From Cannabis sativa (taxonomy: Eukaryota; Streptophyta; Magnoliopsida; Rosales; Cannabaceae): DNA of 64,000 nt. The position numbers and the translations under genes were made by a program. The DNA lies in the NCBI RefSeq assembly GCF_029168945.1, contig NC_083604.1:47859686-47923685 (forward strand), read 5' to 3'. The notes under the pieces are model-generated. The model was not told the origin of the DNA. It saw only the letters and a program-made list of their open reading frames with translations, and did not search any database. Below, one piece after another: positions 48,631 to 58,512 of this stretch (positions are counted from its first letter, which is position 1; every line of letters begins with the position of its first letter).

Positions 48631-51600
48631 TGTTAGGCTATTTTTAGCCTAAGTTTCGGGTCACATTTTATAGTTGTTTTTCTTCTTTATTATTATTTTT
48701 TGGAATAGAATTACGCTTGTTTTCTTTGATTTCAGGTTTCTACACTTGGATGTATAAATTGGACAAATTTCGAAAAACAGTGATCTATAAAATAGAGAAA
48801 ATTTTGAAAGAAAATAAAGCTGAAACTTTAAGCATAAATTCGACTATGTTCTGATCATATTTTGGAAGAAGTCAAAACATAAAAGTTTTAGATCTCTTTT
48901 TTATCTTTCCAACGCATCTTGCATCAGCTCATTTAGAGTTCTTATGAGAAAGTTATGCCCATTTTATTAAAAGAGATCGAAGCAGAAAATTCCAGTCGCC
49001 GTGGCGAGATTTCCATGGCCGCGGCCATAAAGTCTGGGCAGAAACGTGGTTTTTAGAAGCCTATCTGGCCGCGGCGAGACCACTTTTGGCCGTGGCGAGC
49101 GTCCGTATGGTCAGGGATATTTTTGTTCGACGAACCCTAAAAATTAGATATAAATAGAAAACTGCGATTGGAAGTCAGGGGAGGCGATTTGGAACCCTAA
49201 AACACAGCAGCAAGCGGCAGGAAGAGCAGAGTGATTCAAAGTGAAGATCCAGAATTCATCCACCAACAGTTTCTTTCTCTATTCCTCTTTAATTTCTTCA
49301 TGTTGAATATTGTTATAGGAATGGTTATGGATTTATTTCTGAACTAAATTTCCCATTTAGGGAGGATGATGATTGTTGCTTAATGTTTTGCCTAGTTAAT
49401 GTTTAATTGCCATTCCTCCATTCTTGTTTGTGAAATTATCTTAATTTGTGTTTAATTTCATGTTTAAGATTGATCACCTTGTGCATGCTTTATGATATCA
49501 ATTCGAAATCTGAAAAGTGAGAATTGAGAATGCTAAAATTTGGATAATCGATGTTCTATGTGAAACGAGAGTATTCACATGACTTATGTGACAAGTAGAT
49601 TATTACCTAATGCTGATTTCATGTTAGTTTAATTAAGGAATTAATTAGATAACATGTGATTTAGAACTTAGAAGATCTGAAAAGAGCTAGGTTACTTTAT
49701 AATCTGTCATTCACTTCAAGAATAGGATAGCAATTAGGCATTAACGACTTGGGTAAACAACAACAGGACTCTCCTCCCTATCATCTCATCTTGCTTAACT
49801 TTAAATTGTGTTATTAAGTTTTCTGAATTACTTTAATTCTTTTAAATCATAAATACTTTTGATTTGCCAAATAGAATTATAGGTATAGTTTAGTAGTAAT
49901 TAATCCAATTCCCTGTGGTTCGACCTCACTTGCGTGAGCTACTACTTGATTGCGTATAGTTGCGTAGTGTTTATAAATTTTGTTGGGTTTTATGCCCTAA
50001 ATAAAACTCATTTCAATATGATCAGATTTACTTATTAATATAGATCAGAAATAACATTTAATGTTGCATGGTTCACATGATTTATTTCATGATTATATGT
50101 ACATAATGTATAAATTCATCTGAAACCCTTTTCTCATACTTGATCCTGTTTATTGTGCCGTCAACACATTGGAAAGTAAACATGACTATGTGAATAAAGT
50201 TTCCTAGATTTATCAGACATAGGGTTTTACTGATATGATAATCTACAACAGAGTTTACTTGTATTTGGAGAAGTGCTATGTTCTTTCCAGAGCATTGGTT
50301 AAAGTAAAGCTCAGGTTGGATGCATGGAGTATGCATCGGAAGGGACCGATATTGAACTTTGACTTAGATTTATTAAACTTACCGTAATATCTATTCAAGT
50401 CAATATCGCCTAGTTGATCCTAGATCAAATGATCTTAATCCTGATATGACTAGGCTCAATCTCGAGAGGCTATTCGTGTTCTTTGATTTGTTAGTTAAGC
50501 CTACTTTTAGGTCAGGGTGATAAGTACATTTTGGGAACACGGTAGTGCAATTGAGTGGGAGCGCTAGCATAAACATGGAATCTATAGCTTGTATCTGGCG
50601 AATAGTAAGCAAAGGATGATCTCCTTCGAGCTTGACCAAACGAAAATAAATGGTGGAGTACTCATTTCACATAAGCTGAAATATCATTTATACGGGGTCA
50701 AGTGTTTTAAGGAATAAATACATTGTAGGGTGTAACGGTAATTTAATCCCTTTACAGTGTAGATCATTCATATAGAGGATCATTGATCACATTAGGATTA
50801 TAACAATGGATAACTAATGATGCATCTATATGGTGGAACATATAGAGCATTCTATATACTGAGAGTGCAATTCTAAGTTCTATGTGTGGATTCAACGAAG
50901 AATTAATAAGTTAGTGAATTTTAGTGCTAAATTCTTGATCTACTTATTAGAAGCTCGGTTATATAGACCCATGGTCCCCGCACTAGTTGAGATAATATTG
51001 CTTGTAAGACTCATATAATTGGTTTTGATTAATCAATTATAATTCTCAAATTAGACTATGTCTATTTGTGAATTTTTCACTAAGTAAGGGCAAAATTGTA
51101 AAGAAAGAGTTAATAGGGGTATATTTGTTAATTATGATACTTTGTATGGTTCAATTAATAAATATGATAAATGACAATATTATTTAATAATTATTTATAG
51201 TTATTAAATAGTTAGAATTGGCATTTAAATGGTTGAATTAGAATTTTGGCGTTTTTGAGAAAATCAGATGCAGAAAAGATAAAACTGCAAAATTGCAAAA
51301 AGTGAGGCCCAAATCCACTAGTATAGGGCCGGCCACTTTTATAGGAATTTACCTCTGATATTTTCATTATTTTAATGCCAAATAATTCAAACCTAACCCT
51401 AGTGGAATGCTATAAATAGATAGTGAAGGCTTCAGGAAAATTACACTTTTCTTCTGACACTTCTGATTCAGAAAAAACTGAGCCTCTCTCTCTCCCTATC
51501 TTTGGCCGAACCCACTCTGTCTTTCCTCTTCCTTAAATTTCGAAATTCTTAGTGTATGAGTAGTGCCCACACACAGCAAGTGATACCTCAATCATAGTGA

Positions 51601-51889
51601 GAAAGATCGTGAAGAAAGACTTTCAGCAAGAAGGAGTTTCAACATCAAAGATTCAGAGAAAGAGATCCAGGTTCAGATTGTGATAATGCTCTGCTACAGA
51701 AAGGAATCAAGGGCTAGATATCTGAACGGAAGGAGTCATTATGTTCCGCTGCACCCAATGTAAGGTTTCCTAAACTTTATATGTGTTTATTTCATCGTTT
51801 TAGAAAGTTCATATTTAGGGTGTTAATCAACATACTTGTGAGTAGATCTAAGATCCTGGTAAAATAAATTCCAACAAATTTCAGCAACA
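48631..51889 (+). repeat. 5' LTR of the gag-only element, interrupted
   Basis: The LTR runs from TGTTAGGC at 48631 to 49980 and, after the family A solo LTR, ends with AATTTCAGCAACA at 51889. It keeps about 45 bp (near 49681-49725) and about 18 bp (near 49008) that are deleted in the right LTR. It contains GGCCGCGGC-type motifs near 49015-49085. Confidence 0.9.
49981..51876 (+). repeat. Solo LTR, copia family A, mosaic of two subtypes
   Basis: An 1896-bp unit starting TGTTGGGTTTTATGCCC and ending AAATTCCAACA, flanked by AATTT (49976-49980 and 51877-51881). The first ~120 bp match the subtype of 795-2634 (AGATCAGAAAT, TTGCATGGTTCACATGATTT). From about 50110 it matches the subtype of 45253 (ATAAATTCATC, GTAAACATGACTATGTG). 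From about 51650 to the end it again matches the first subtype (AGAAAGAGATCCAGGTTCA, AATCAAGGGCTAGA). Confidence 0.93.
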
Positions 51890-51895
51890 AGTTTT

Positions 51896-51913
51896 TGGCG
51901 CCGTTGCCGAGGA
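51896..51913 (+). other. Primer binding site, tRNA-Asp type
   Basis: TGGCGCCGTTGCCGAGGA lies six bases after the LTR end. It matches the TGGCGCCGTTGCCGGGGA site complementary to plant tRNA-Asp, used by Athila-type gypsy elements, with one mismatch. Confidence 0.85.
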
Positions 51914-51945
51914 ATTGTATAAAGATTGATATTACATAAAAATTA

Positions 51946-53165
51946 TGAAATTCCGTATTTTAATATTCCCAGTTTGATTATTTAATTAAGTGATTAATTA
52001 AATGCGAAATAATGAAACTGGTACTGAAAACAGTTTTATCCGTAGTTACAGAATACAACTCTGTAACTCCAGAGAAACTCAGAAAAACAAACAATGCATA
52101 AAAGTAAAAACACACAAGATTTTTGTACGTGGTTTCAACAATCCTTTCAGATTGTTACTAATCCACGGGGCCACGCCCAAAGATAAGATTCATTAGATCG
52201 ATATCAAAAATACAAAGTAATTGACTTATGCATAAATAGACTCCCTCTTATTGTATGCCGCAAGCTTGATGTATTCCACCTACTAACTGAATCTTGATAA
52301 AACTCCAAGAGCTCGAACTCCCTTCGATCACCTTGAAGAGTGCTTGAATCCTCCCGATTCAAGGCTTAAAGGCTATCTCCCGAAAGCCTATACAACCATC
52401 TCCCAAAGGTTGTGTGCTTGTATCATCCCGATGCAAGACTTCAAAAGCAATCTCCCGAAAGCTTGTAAAACCCTTCTCCCGAAGGTGTGCTTGTATCCTC
52501 CCGATGCAAGACTTCAAAAGCAATCTCCCGAAAGCTTGTAAATACCCTTCTCCCGAAGGTGCACTGATGTTCTTCTTCATGTAGACTTGAATACAGACTC
52601 AAGACAATACAAACAACAAATAAACAGAGTAAGAGTAGAACAACTCTTCTCTACATAACAAAGACACTATTTCCTTAAGATTTGAAACTGAATGAAAGAG
52701 ATAACAAAACCTAGCTACTATAAGATGTATTTATAATGAATATACATCTTATTGACAGCTTACAAACGGTCTGAACAGGACCTCAGCCCACTAGAAACTT
52801 CCCTAAAATAATTCTTCAATCAGTCCAGGAATTTCTGTTTCCGTACCTACAGAATCGTGGGCAGTAACTAAAACTTTCCTTTTATAGAAAAGGAAAGTTT
52901 AGCTCTGGTTTTTTCTTCAAGAAATCTGATCTGAGAAAATGGGAAACTCAACACAGGATCAGATTATACAGCTGGATAGATAAAAACGAAATGGGTAACC
53001 AAACTTACCATTTTTACCTTTTTTCCAAAAATAGGAAAGCTAGACAACTTTCCTTCCAAGTTTGAATACACAAAATAGGAAACCATATTAAACACATACC
53101 AGCCGAAAATACAATAAATAATAAAATATTTTTTTCAATTAAATATGCCAAAAATGGAATTAACA
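51946..53165 (-). repeat. Solo LTR, family C (copy 2)
   Basis: A 1220-bp TG...CA unit with duplication AATTA at 51941-51945 and 53166-53170, homologous to 14617-15689. It lies in the leader of the gag-only element. On the minus strand it starts TGTTAATTCC and has TATA-like CTATAAAAGG near 52890. It is longer than copy 1 mainly because an internal unit is triplicated. Confidence 0.9.
52341..52561 (+). repeat. Three tandem units of about 73 bp in the solo LTR
   Basis: Units at 52341-52414, 52415-52487 and 52488-52561 each run from TGCTTG.ATC.TCCCGAT to TCTCCC.AAGGT. Units 2 and 3 are almost identical, unit 1 is diverged. The homologous LTR at 14617 has a single unit (14991-15061). Confidence 0.9.
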
Positions 53166-53407
53166 AATTATACTAACTTCTACTTTGGTTAATTCTTTTT
53201 GCTTATTTCTAATCTGTTTCTTTTAGATTAAATTTTGTAATATTATTAAAAATTAAATTTTGTTCTAATTTGGTTTTTCTTTTTAGTTTTAGTATTAATT
53301 TTGTTGTTTCAAATTTTTATCTTTTTAGTACTAATTTAGTTTTTTTTTAAAAAAAAATTTTTTTACTAATGTTGTACTTATAAGTTTGACCAACAAGATA
53401 AATCCAG

Positions 53408-54355
53408 ATGCTATATCTTGAGGATTTTGCCCAACAACACAATGAACTATTCTATTATGCTTGGAGGAGATTTAAAGAGCTTGGAGAGAGATGTTATCCC
53501 ACTTTCTCAAGTGGATGTTTTACGTGGCTATTTAATAACGGACTTAATGATGAAACAAGAAGATGGGTTGATTATGGAGCAGAGGCAACTGGAGCGCCTC
53601 TATTAATGAGAGGCTATGAAGCAATAAATCTGTTGAATGATATGGCAAATTTTGATTACGACTGGCATTGGGATCCATCACTTCAGGGTTGGAGTCACCA
53701 ATACCCACCTTATTGCCCAAATTCATTCCAACAAACTGAAAAAGAGGAGCAACTACTATCACTTCTACAATCACTTCCAGGAGAGATTAATCGCTTAACT
53801 GACATGGTGAGATCCTTATGTGATAATTCAATGGCTCATGATTCTGAATGTAATAATTCCAATGATGAAAGTTATGAGAGTTATTGCTACAATGAAGAAG
53901 GGTCATTAGTTGAATACAAGGAAGATGATGAGCCTACAATTGAAGATCAAGATCCTTGTGAAGAGGAACTCATTGAATATGAAATCACAAGTGAGGGTAT
54001 GAATAGCCACGTGGAGAGTGAGCAACAAGAAGAAGGTTTGTTAGATGAAAGAGTAGATACTGTGACATTGGAGGATGAAGAAGAACATGGCATCATTGAT
54101 TCGACTTCATCAATGATATTGACTGATAAACCACCAATGAATCCATATATTTCATCAACATCATATTATATCCTCTACGAGCTACGAAAGGCTTCTCCCC
54201 AAGCACATCATCCAAAGTCTTATGTTGTTTGTGCAGATTTTAGTTCAAACTCATCACTTGCCAAGCTTGAAGGTAGGTACAACAACAATTTTCAAGTTGT
54301 CTTGCATAACGCCTATTACGGGCATCAACCACTTATTGATGTGGCGCTCAGGTAA
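53408..54355 (+). CDS. Retrotransposon gag protein of the gag-only element
   Basis: A 315-codon uninterrupted ORF and the only long one in the element. Residues about 5-85 match the retrotransposon gag (capsid) pattern: FAQQHNELFYYAWRRFKELG, then CYPTFSSGCFTWLFNNGLN, RRWVDYGAEATGAPL and EAINLLNDMANFDYDW. The middle (about 108-230) is highly acidic and Asn/Glu-rich. The C-terminal end has no recognised domain and there is no CCHC knuckle. An in-frame stop lies just upstream (53399), so the ATG at 53408 is the first possible start. The family protein may once have started further upstream. Gag would form the particle that packages element RNA. An ORF kept open in a gag-only element suggests recent activity or selection on gag. 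Confidence 0.85.
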   Translation: MLYLEDFAQQHNELFYYAWRRFKELGERCYPTFSSGCFTWLFNNGLNDETRRWVDYGAEATGAPLLMRGYEAINLLNDMANFDYDWHWDPSLQGWSHQYPPYCPNSFQQTEKEEQLLSLLQSLPGEINRLTDMVRSLCDNSMAHDSECNNSNDESYESYCYNEEGSLVEYKEDDEPTIEDQDPCEEELIEYEITSEGMNSHVESEQQEEGLLDERVDTVTLEDEEEHGIIDSTSSMILTDKPPMNPYISSTSYYILYELRKASPQAHHPKSYVVCADFSSNSSLAKLEGRYNNNFQVVLHNAYYGHQPLIDVALR

Positions 54356-54359
54356 GTTT

Positions 54360-55653
54360 CCTTTCCTTTTTCTTTAATGCCACATTGGGGACAATGTGCA
54401 TTTTTAGTTTGGGGGGAGGGATTTAATTTTTTTTTTTCAGTTTTTTTTTTTGTTTTCCTGTTTTTTTTTTTAGTTTAGTTTTTGTTTTTGTTAGTGTCAT
54501 GTGTTAATAACTGAGCTGGAATATTGATTGACTTACTGTTATTCACTTGTGTAATGGATTGAAATCATAACTGTGTGCTTGAGTCATAACTCTTTGAATT
54601 AAATTGGATGAGTGTTAGAAGGTTGTTCATTTAGATGTAAAATATTTATTTTTGACGCGTATCACTTTTGTTCTATTTGGATTGTGGAATGGTGGCTTGA
54701 CATGGAATAGAATTTGTTTGACATACTCTCTTGAAGCGAAATTCTTGTTGATTTTTGTTTGGAAAGTGATTTAGGCAAGTTTTCTTTGGATTGATTGAGC
54801 CTTTCAAAGCCTACCTAAAAAGTTTTATCCTTAGTATACCCAAAGTTGAGCCTTAGCCTATTTCAAAAACTTTCGCCACTTAACTAAGCTGAATTCGTTA
54901 TCCTTAACTACTTTCATCCTCAACATACCTTATTATGTCATAAGCTGTTAATCAAGTTTGGAGGGGGATGAAAGGTTGTAAGTGGGGGAATAATTTTGGA
55001 AGTAAGAGATTGAAAAAAAAAATAATAGTTGTTATGTGTTGTGCCTCTATTGAAAAAAGAGAAAGAAAGAGAAAAAAGAAAAAAAAAACAAAAGAAAAAT
55101 AAATGTGATAATTTCTTCTTGAGAATCAAATGTGAACAATGAGGTAGGCACATAGAAACAATATGCAATCTTTTACTATCTCCTTTGGGGTGAAAAGTGG
55201 ATAAGTGTGGGTGCTTGTTTGGTAAATTGTGCTTATGGTATAATGTAACCTAAATGACTTCTCATCTACCCGTTTTACCTAAGCCATGCTATTATAACCG
55301 AAAAAGACCTATTGATTCTGAGCAAAAATTATCAATATTAGTGGAGAGAGGTATGTCATCCAAACTTATTGAACATGGGTTAGCGGAATGTCGGAAGGTG
55401 TAGAATGGTTGTGATATGAATGTCAAATGCAATGTTTTGTGTCTGTATGAATTGCTTACTTCTAAATGGTGCATCCAAGTTAGTTCTTAGAGTTATTGAG
55501 TTGAAATTCTGGTTATTGATTTGCTTGAAGTTGTGCAGGTGGTAGTGGTAGTTCAATCATTGGACGATTTAGTTATCTATTGTATTGTTTTTTTTAGTTT
55601 AGTTGAGTTTTAGCTTTACTCGGGGGCGAGTAAAGATTCAGTTTGGGGGAATT
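54360..55653 (+). other. Non-coding 3' internal region and polypurine tract of the gag-only element
   Basis: No protein-coding sequence follows gag. The segment holds CACATTGGGGACAATGTG (54383-54400, a perfect dyad), G-rich stretches (TTTGGGGGGAGGG near 54409), poly-T runs, and a purine-rich tract near 55020-55100. It ends in CAGTTTGGGGGAATT (55639-55653), the likely primer for plus-strand synthesis directly before the LTR. Confidence 0.7.
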
Positions 55654-56934
55654 TGTTAGGCTATTTTTAGCCTAAGTTTCGGGTCACATTTTATAGTTGA
55701 TTTTCTTCTTTATTATTATTTTTGGAATAGAATTACGCTTGTTTTCTTTGATTTTATGTTTCTACACTTGGATGTATAAATTGGACAAATTTCGGAAAAC
55801 AGTGATCTATAAAATAGAGAAAATTTTGAAAGAAAATAAAGCTGAAACTTTAAGCCTAAATTCGACTATGTTATGATCATATTTTGGAAGAAGTCAATAT
55901 AAAAGTTTTAGATCTCTTTTTTATCTTTCCAACGCATCTTGAATCAGATCATTTGGAGTTCTTATGAGAAAGTTATGCCCATTTTACTAAAAGAGATCGA
56001 AGCAGAAAATTCCAGTCGCCGCGGCCATAAAGTCTAGGCAGAGACGTGGTTTTTAGATGCCTATCTGGCCGCGGCGAGACCACTTTTGGCCGCGGCGAGC
56101 GTCCTTACGGTCAGGGATATTTTTGTCGACGAACCCTAAAAATTAGATATAAATAGAAAACTGCGATTGGAAGTCAGGGAGGCGATTTGGAACCCTAAAA
56201 CACAGCAGAAAGCGGCAGGAAGAGCAGAGTGATTCAAAGTGAAGATCCAAAATTCATCCACCAACAGTTTCTTTCTCTATTCCTCTTTAATTTTTTTATG
56301 TTGAATATTGTTATAGGAATTGTTATGGATTTATTTCTGAACTAAATTTCCCATTTAGGGAGGATGATGATTGTTGTTTAATGTTTTTCCTAGTTAATGT
56401 TTAATTGTCATTCCTCCATTCTTGTTTGTGAAATTATCTTAATTTGTATTTAATTTCATGTTTAAGATTGATCACCTTGTGCATGCTTTATGATCTCAAT
56501 TCGAAATCTGAAAAGTGAGAATTGAGAATGCTAAAATTTGGATAATCAATGTTCTATGTGAAACGAGAGTATTCACATGACTTATGTGACAAGTAGATTA
56601 TTACCTAATGCTGATTTCATGTTAGTTTAATTAAGGAATTAATTAGATAACATGTGATTTAGAAAGAATAGGATAGCAATTAGGCATTAACGACTTGGGT
56701 AAACAACAACAGGACTCTCCTCCCTATCATCTCATCTTGCTTAACTTTAAATTGTGTTATTAAGTTTTCTGAATTACTTTAATTCTTTTAAATCATAAAT
56801 ACTTTTGATTTGCCAAATAGAATTATAGGTATAGTTTAGTAGTAATTAATCCAATTCCCTGTGGTTCGACCTCACTTGCGTGAACTACTACTTGATTGCG
56901 TATACTTGCGTAGTGTTTATAAATTTCAGCAAGA
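55654..56934 (+). repeat. 3' LTR of the gag-only element
   Basis: A 1281-bp copy of the left LTR. The terminal CA is changed to GA (CAGCAAGA at 56927-56934), but the following ATTAT duplication fixes the boundary. It has two short deletions relative to the left LTR. Confidence 0.92.
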
Positions 56935-56939
56935 ATTAT

Positions 56940-57149
56940 AAATATTGCTTCTGGTTATTCTTTATTTATTCTGTTACCTTTCTCCATTACGTTAACCTGA
57001 TTCTGAATACTCTGTAGTAAACGTGCAGAGTATCTCCAACCTATACATTAAATTTGGTGTCACACTATTACTAAATTTAGCGTCAAAAATTCTTTATACT
57101 CTAAACACAACACTAAACATTACACTAAAAATAATTTTTTTTCATTATC
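56940..57149. other. Spacer after the gag-only element
   Basis: AT-rich DNA with no recognised feature. Confidence 0.35.
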
Positions 57150-57470
57150 ATATTATTTTTTAATAAAATATAATATAAAAAACAGTATTCAAATAATTTA
57201 TTATCCACACGTATCAAAGATTTACGTGTACAATAGATTGTTTGAATTATATTTTTGGCGTATTATATTTCTAAATTTATTAAAGTTTTGTGAAATGTGT
57301 TAAATAACTATAATGTACACAACCGTAAAAAATAAATTATTTTTTTTAGAATACCGAAATAAATAGGAGTGTATCAATATACTATTTTCTAAAATAATTA
57401 TAAAAGAAAGTAAATGTCGTGCACTGTAACACACTGTAAAATGGTGTGTTATATGGAGCTATATTTGAGA
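57150..57470. mobile_element. MITE remnant related to 20690-21000
   Basis: Shares, in inverted orientation, GTTAAATAACTATAATGTACA (first 20 bases match), the ACGTGTACAA block and AATACC.AAA.AAATA with the palindromic MITE at 20690-21000. It lies less than 1 kb upstream of the kinase gene's TATA-like sequence. Confidence 0.5.
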
Positions 57471-58118
57471 CTTTATGAACTGGAAAATGAAAAAATGCAG
57501 TCTCCTTAAAACTGCTCTAATATATAACAAAATTTACCAATTTACCACAAATTTTAAATTGAAAACGCATATAGAGATGGAGTGACTCTCATATAGTATA
57601 ATAGTAACATGATAAATCACTCAATACATAATAAACTTAAAAGTGAATATGTTCATTTAATAGATTTGAGTGAAGATTCACTTATTTGTTAGTTTTCATA
57701 AAAAAGAAATTGATGGAGTGGGTTTCTCTCTCCGCGGTTCCACCTCTATTTCACTCAATAATTATAAATGTGTTGGGCAAAAGGCAAGAAATAAAAGAGA
57801 GGTAATAATAAACACAGCACAATCCCCTCACAATGGCCAAGATAGATTCTATATTTCTTTCATTCTCACTTTACAAAACAAGTTTAACTACTCCTACTCC
57901 CACTACTACATCAACATGCACGTTTGCACAGTACAATAACACGTAAAAGACACCAAAACTTTCTACTTTTCTTTTTAATTTAAAAAATAAAAAAAATTAA
58001 AACTCCTTTTCTCTCTAAATGATGTTAATAAATAGATGAATTTTTCTCTCTCTAGGGAAACCACCACGTCATGACTCGCCCTTTATCCAACCACCGTTTG
58101 CCGTCCCCCACAACCCAA

Positions 58119-58121
<3 letters not shown>
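57471..58121 (+). promoter_or_regulatory. Upstream region of the kinase gene
   Basis: About 650 bp between the last MITE-like sequence and the CT tract. It has no long open frame of credible origin. It includes CACGTCATGAC near 58066 (an ACGT-core motif of the kind bound by plant bZIP factors) and ACACGTAAAAG near 57939. Regulatory function is inferred from position only. Confidence 0.4.
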
Positions 58122-58165
<44 letters not shown>

Positions 58166-58512
58166 ATATATATGTATGTATCTTAGCTTAAAGCTGAGCT
58201 GTTTCACACTGTTTGAGTGTGGGACCCACTTCTACTTTCTCTCTCTAAAAGTCTCTTTTGTACACAATCCCTCCTCGAGTTTGCTTCCTTCCTTGGTTGT
58301 TCGTTCGATTTGTATAAAAATCCAAACGCTCACCCGAACCTTCTCTCTCCTTTCTTTCTCTCAAATCAAAACTCAGTCGTCTCTTCTATCTTTTCTATCT
58401 CCAAACACCAAGAGAAACTAGATAGATTCTTCATCTTTTGCTCTGGATATTTTTTTTTTTAATTTTTGTTTGGTTAACTAGAAAATTAAAAAAGGAAAGA
58501 AAGAAAAAAAAA
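58122..58512 (+). promoter_or_regulatory. Core promoter and CT-rich 5' UTR of MAPKKK3
   Basis: A (CT)n run at 58122-58163 is followed directly by TATATATA at 58165-58172, a plausible TATA box. Transcription would then start near 58200. The following 300 bp are pyrimidine-rich (many TCTCTC and TTCTTC motifs), as in many plant 5' UTRs. It ends in an A-rich stretch before the ATG. No upstream ATG shares the CDS frame. Confidence 0.6.

Larger units (their letters stand above)
48631..56934 (+). mobile_element. Gag-only Ty3/gypsy element (TR-GAG-like), family B, complete
   Basis: LTRs at 48631-51889 (1358 bp after removing an insertion) and 55654-56934 (1281 bp) both begin TGTTAGGCTATTTTTAGCC. Both are flanked by ATTAT (48626-48630 and 56935-56939). 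A tRNA-Asp-type primer site follows the left LTR and a G-rich purine tract precedes the right one. The internal region encodes a single gag-like ORF (53408-54355) and no protease, integrase, RT or RNase H trace. This matches the class of terminal-repeat retrotransposons with a GAG domain, so it must be mobilised by a partner's enzymes, probably of an Athila-like gypsy given the primer. About 7 differences in the first ~235 LTR bases suggest it is younger than the copia element at 795. It is interrupted by one family A and one family C solo LTR. Confidence 0.88.

Noticed and set aside
52341..52561. Regularly spaced ~73-bp repeats considered as a CRISPR-like array
   Set aside because: Direct tandem units without unique spacers, inside an LTR in a eukaryotic genome.
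54938..55168. 76-codon minus-strand Phe-rich ORF
   Set aside because: Antisense of a purine-rich tract in the non-coding part of the gag-only element.
58438..58512. Hydrophobic in-frame extension upstream of the kinase start
   Set aside because: The extension would begin at TTG, with no [12 protein letters not shown] is the conserved family N-terminus, so the ATG at 58513 is used.
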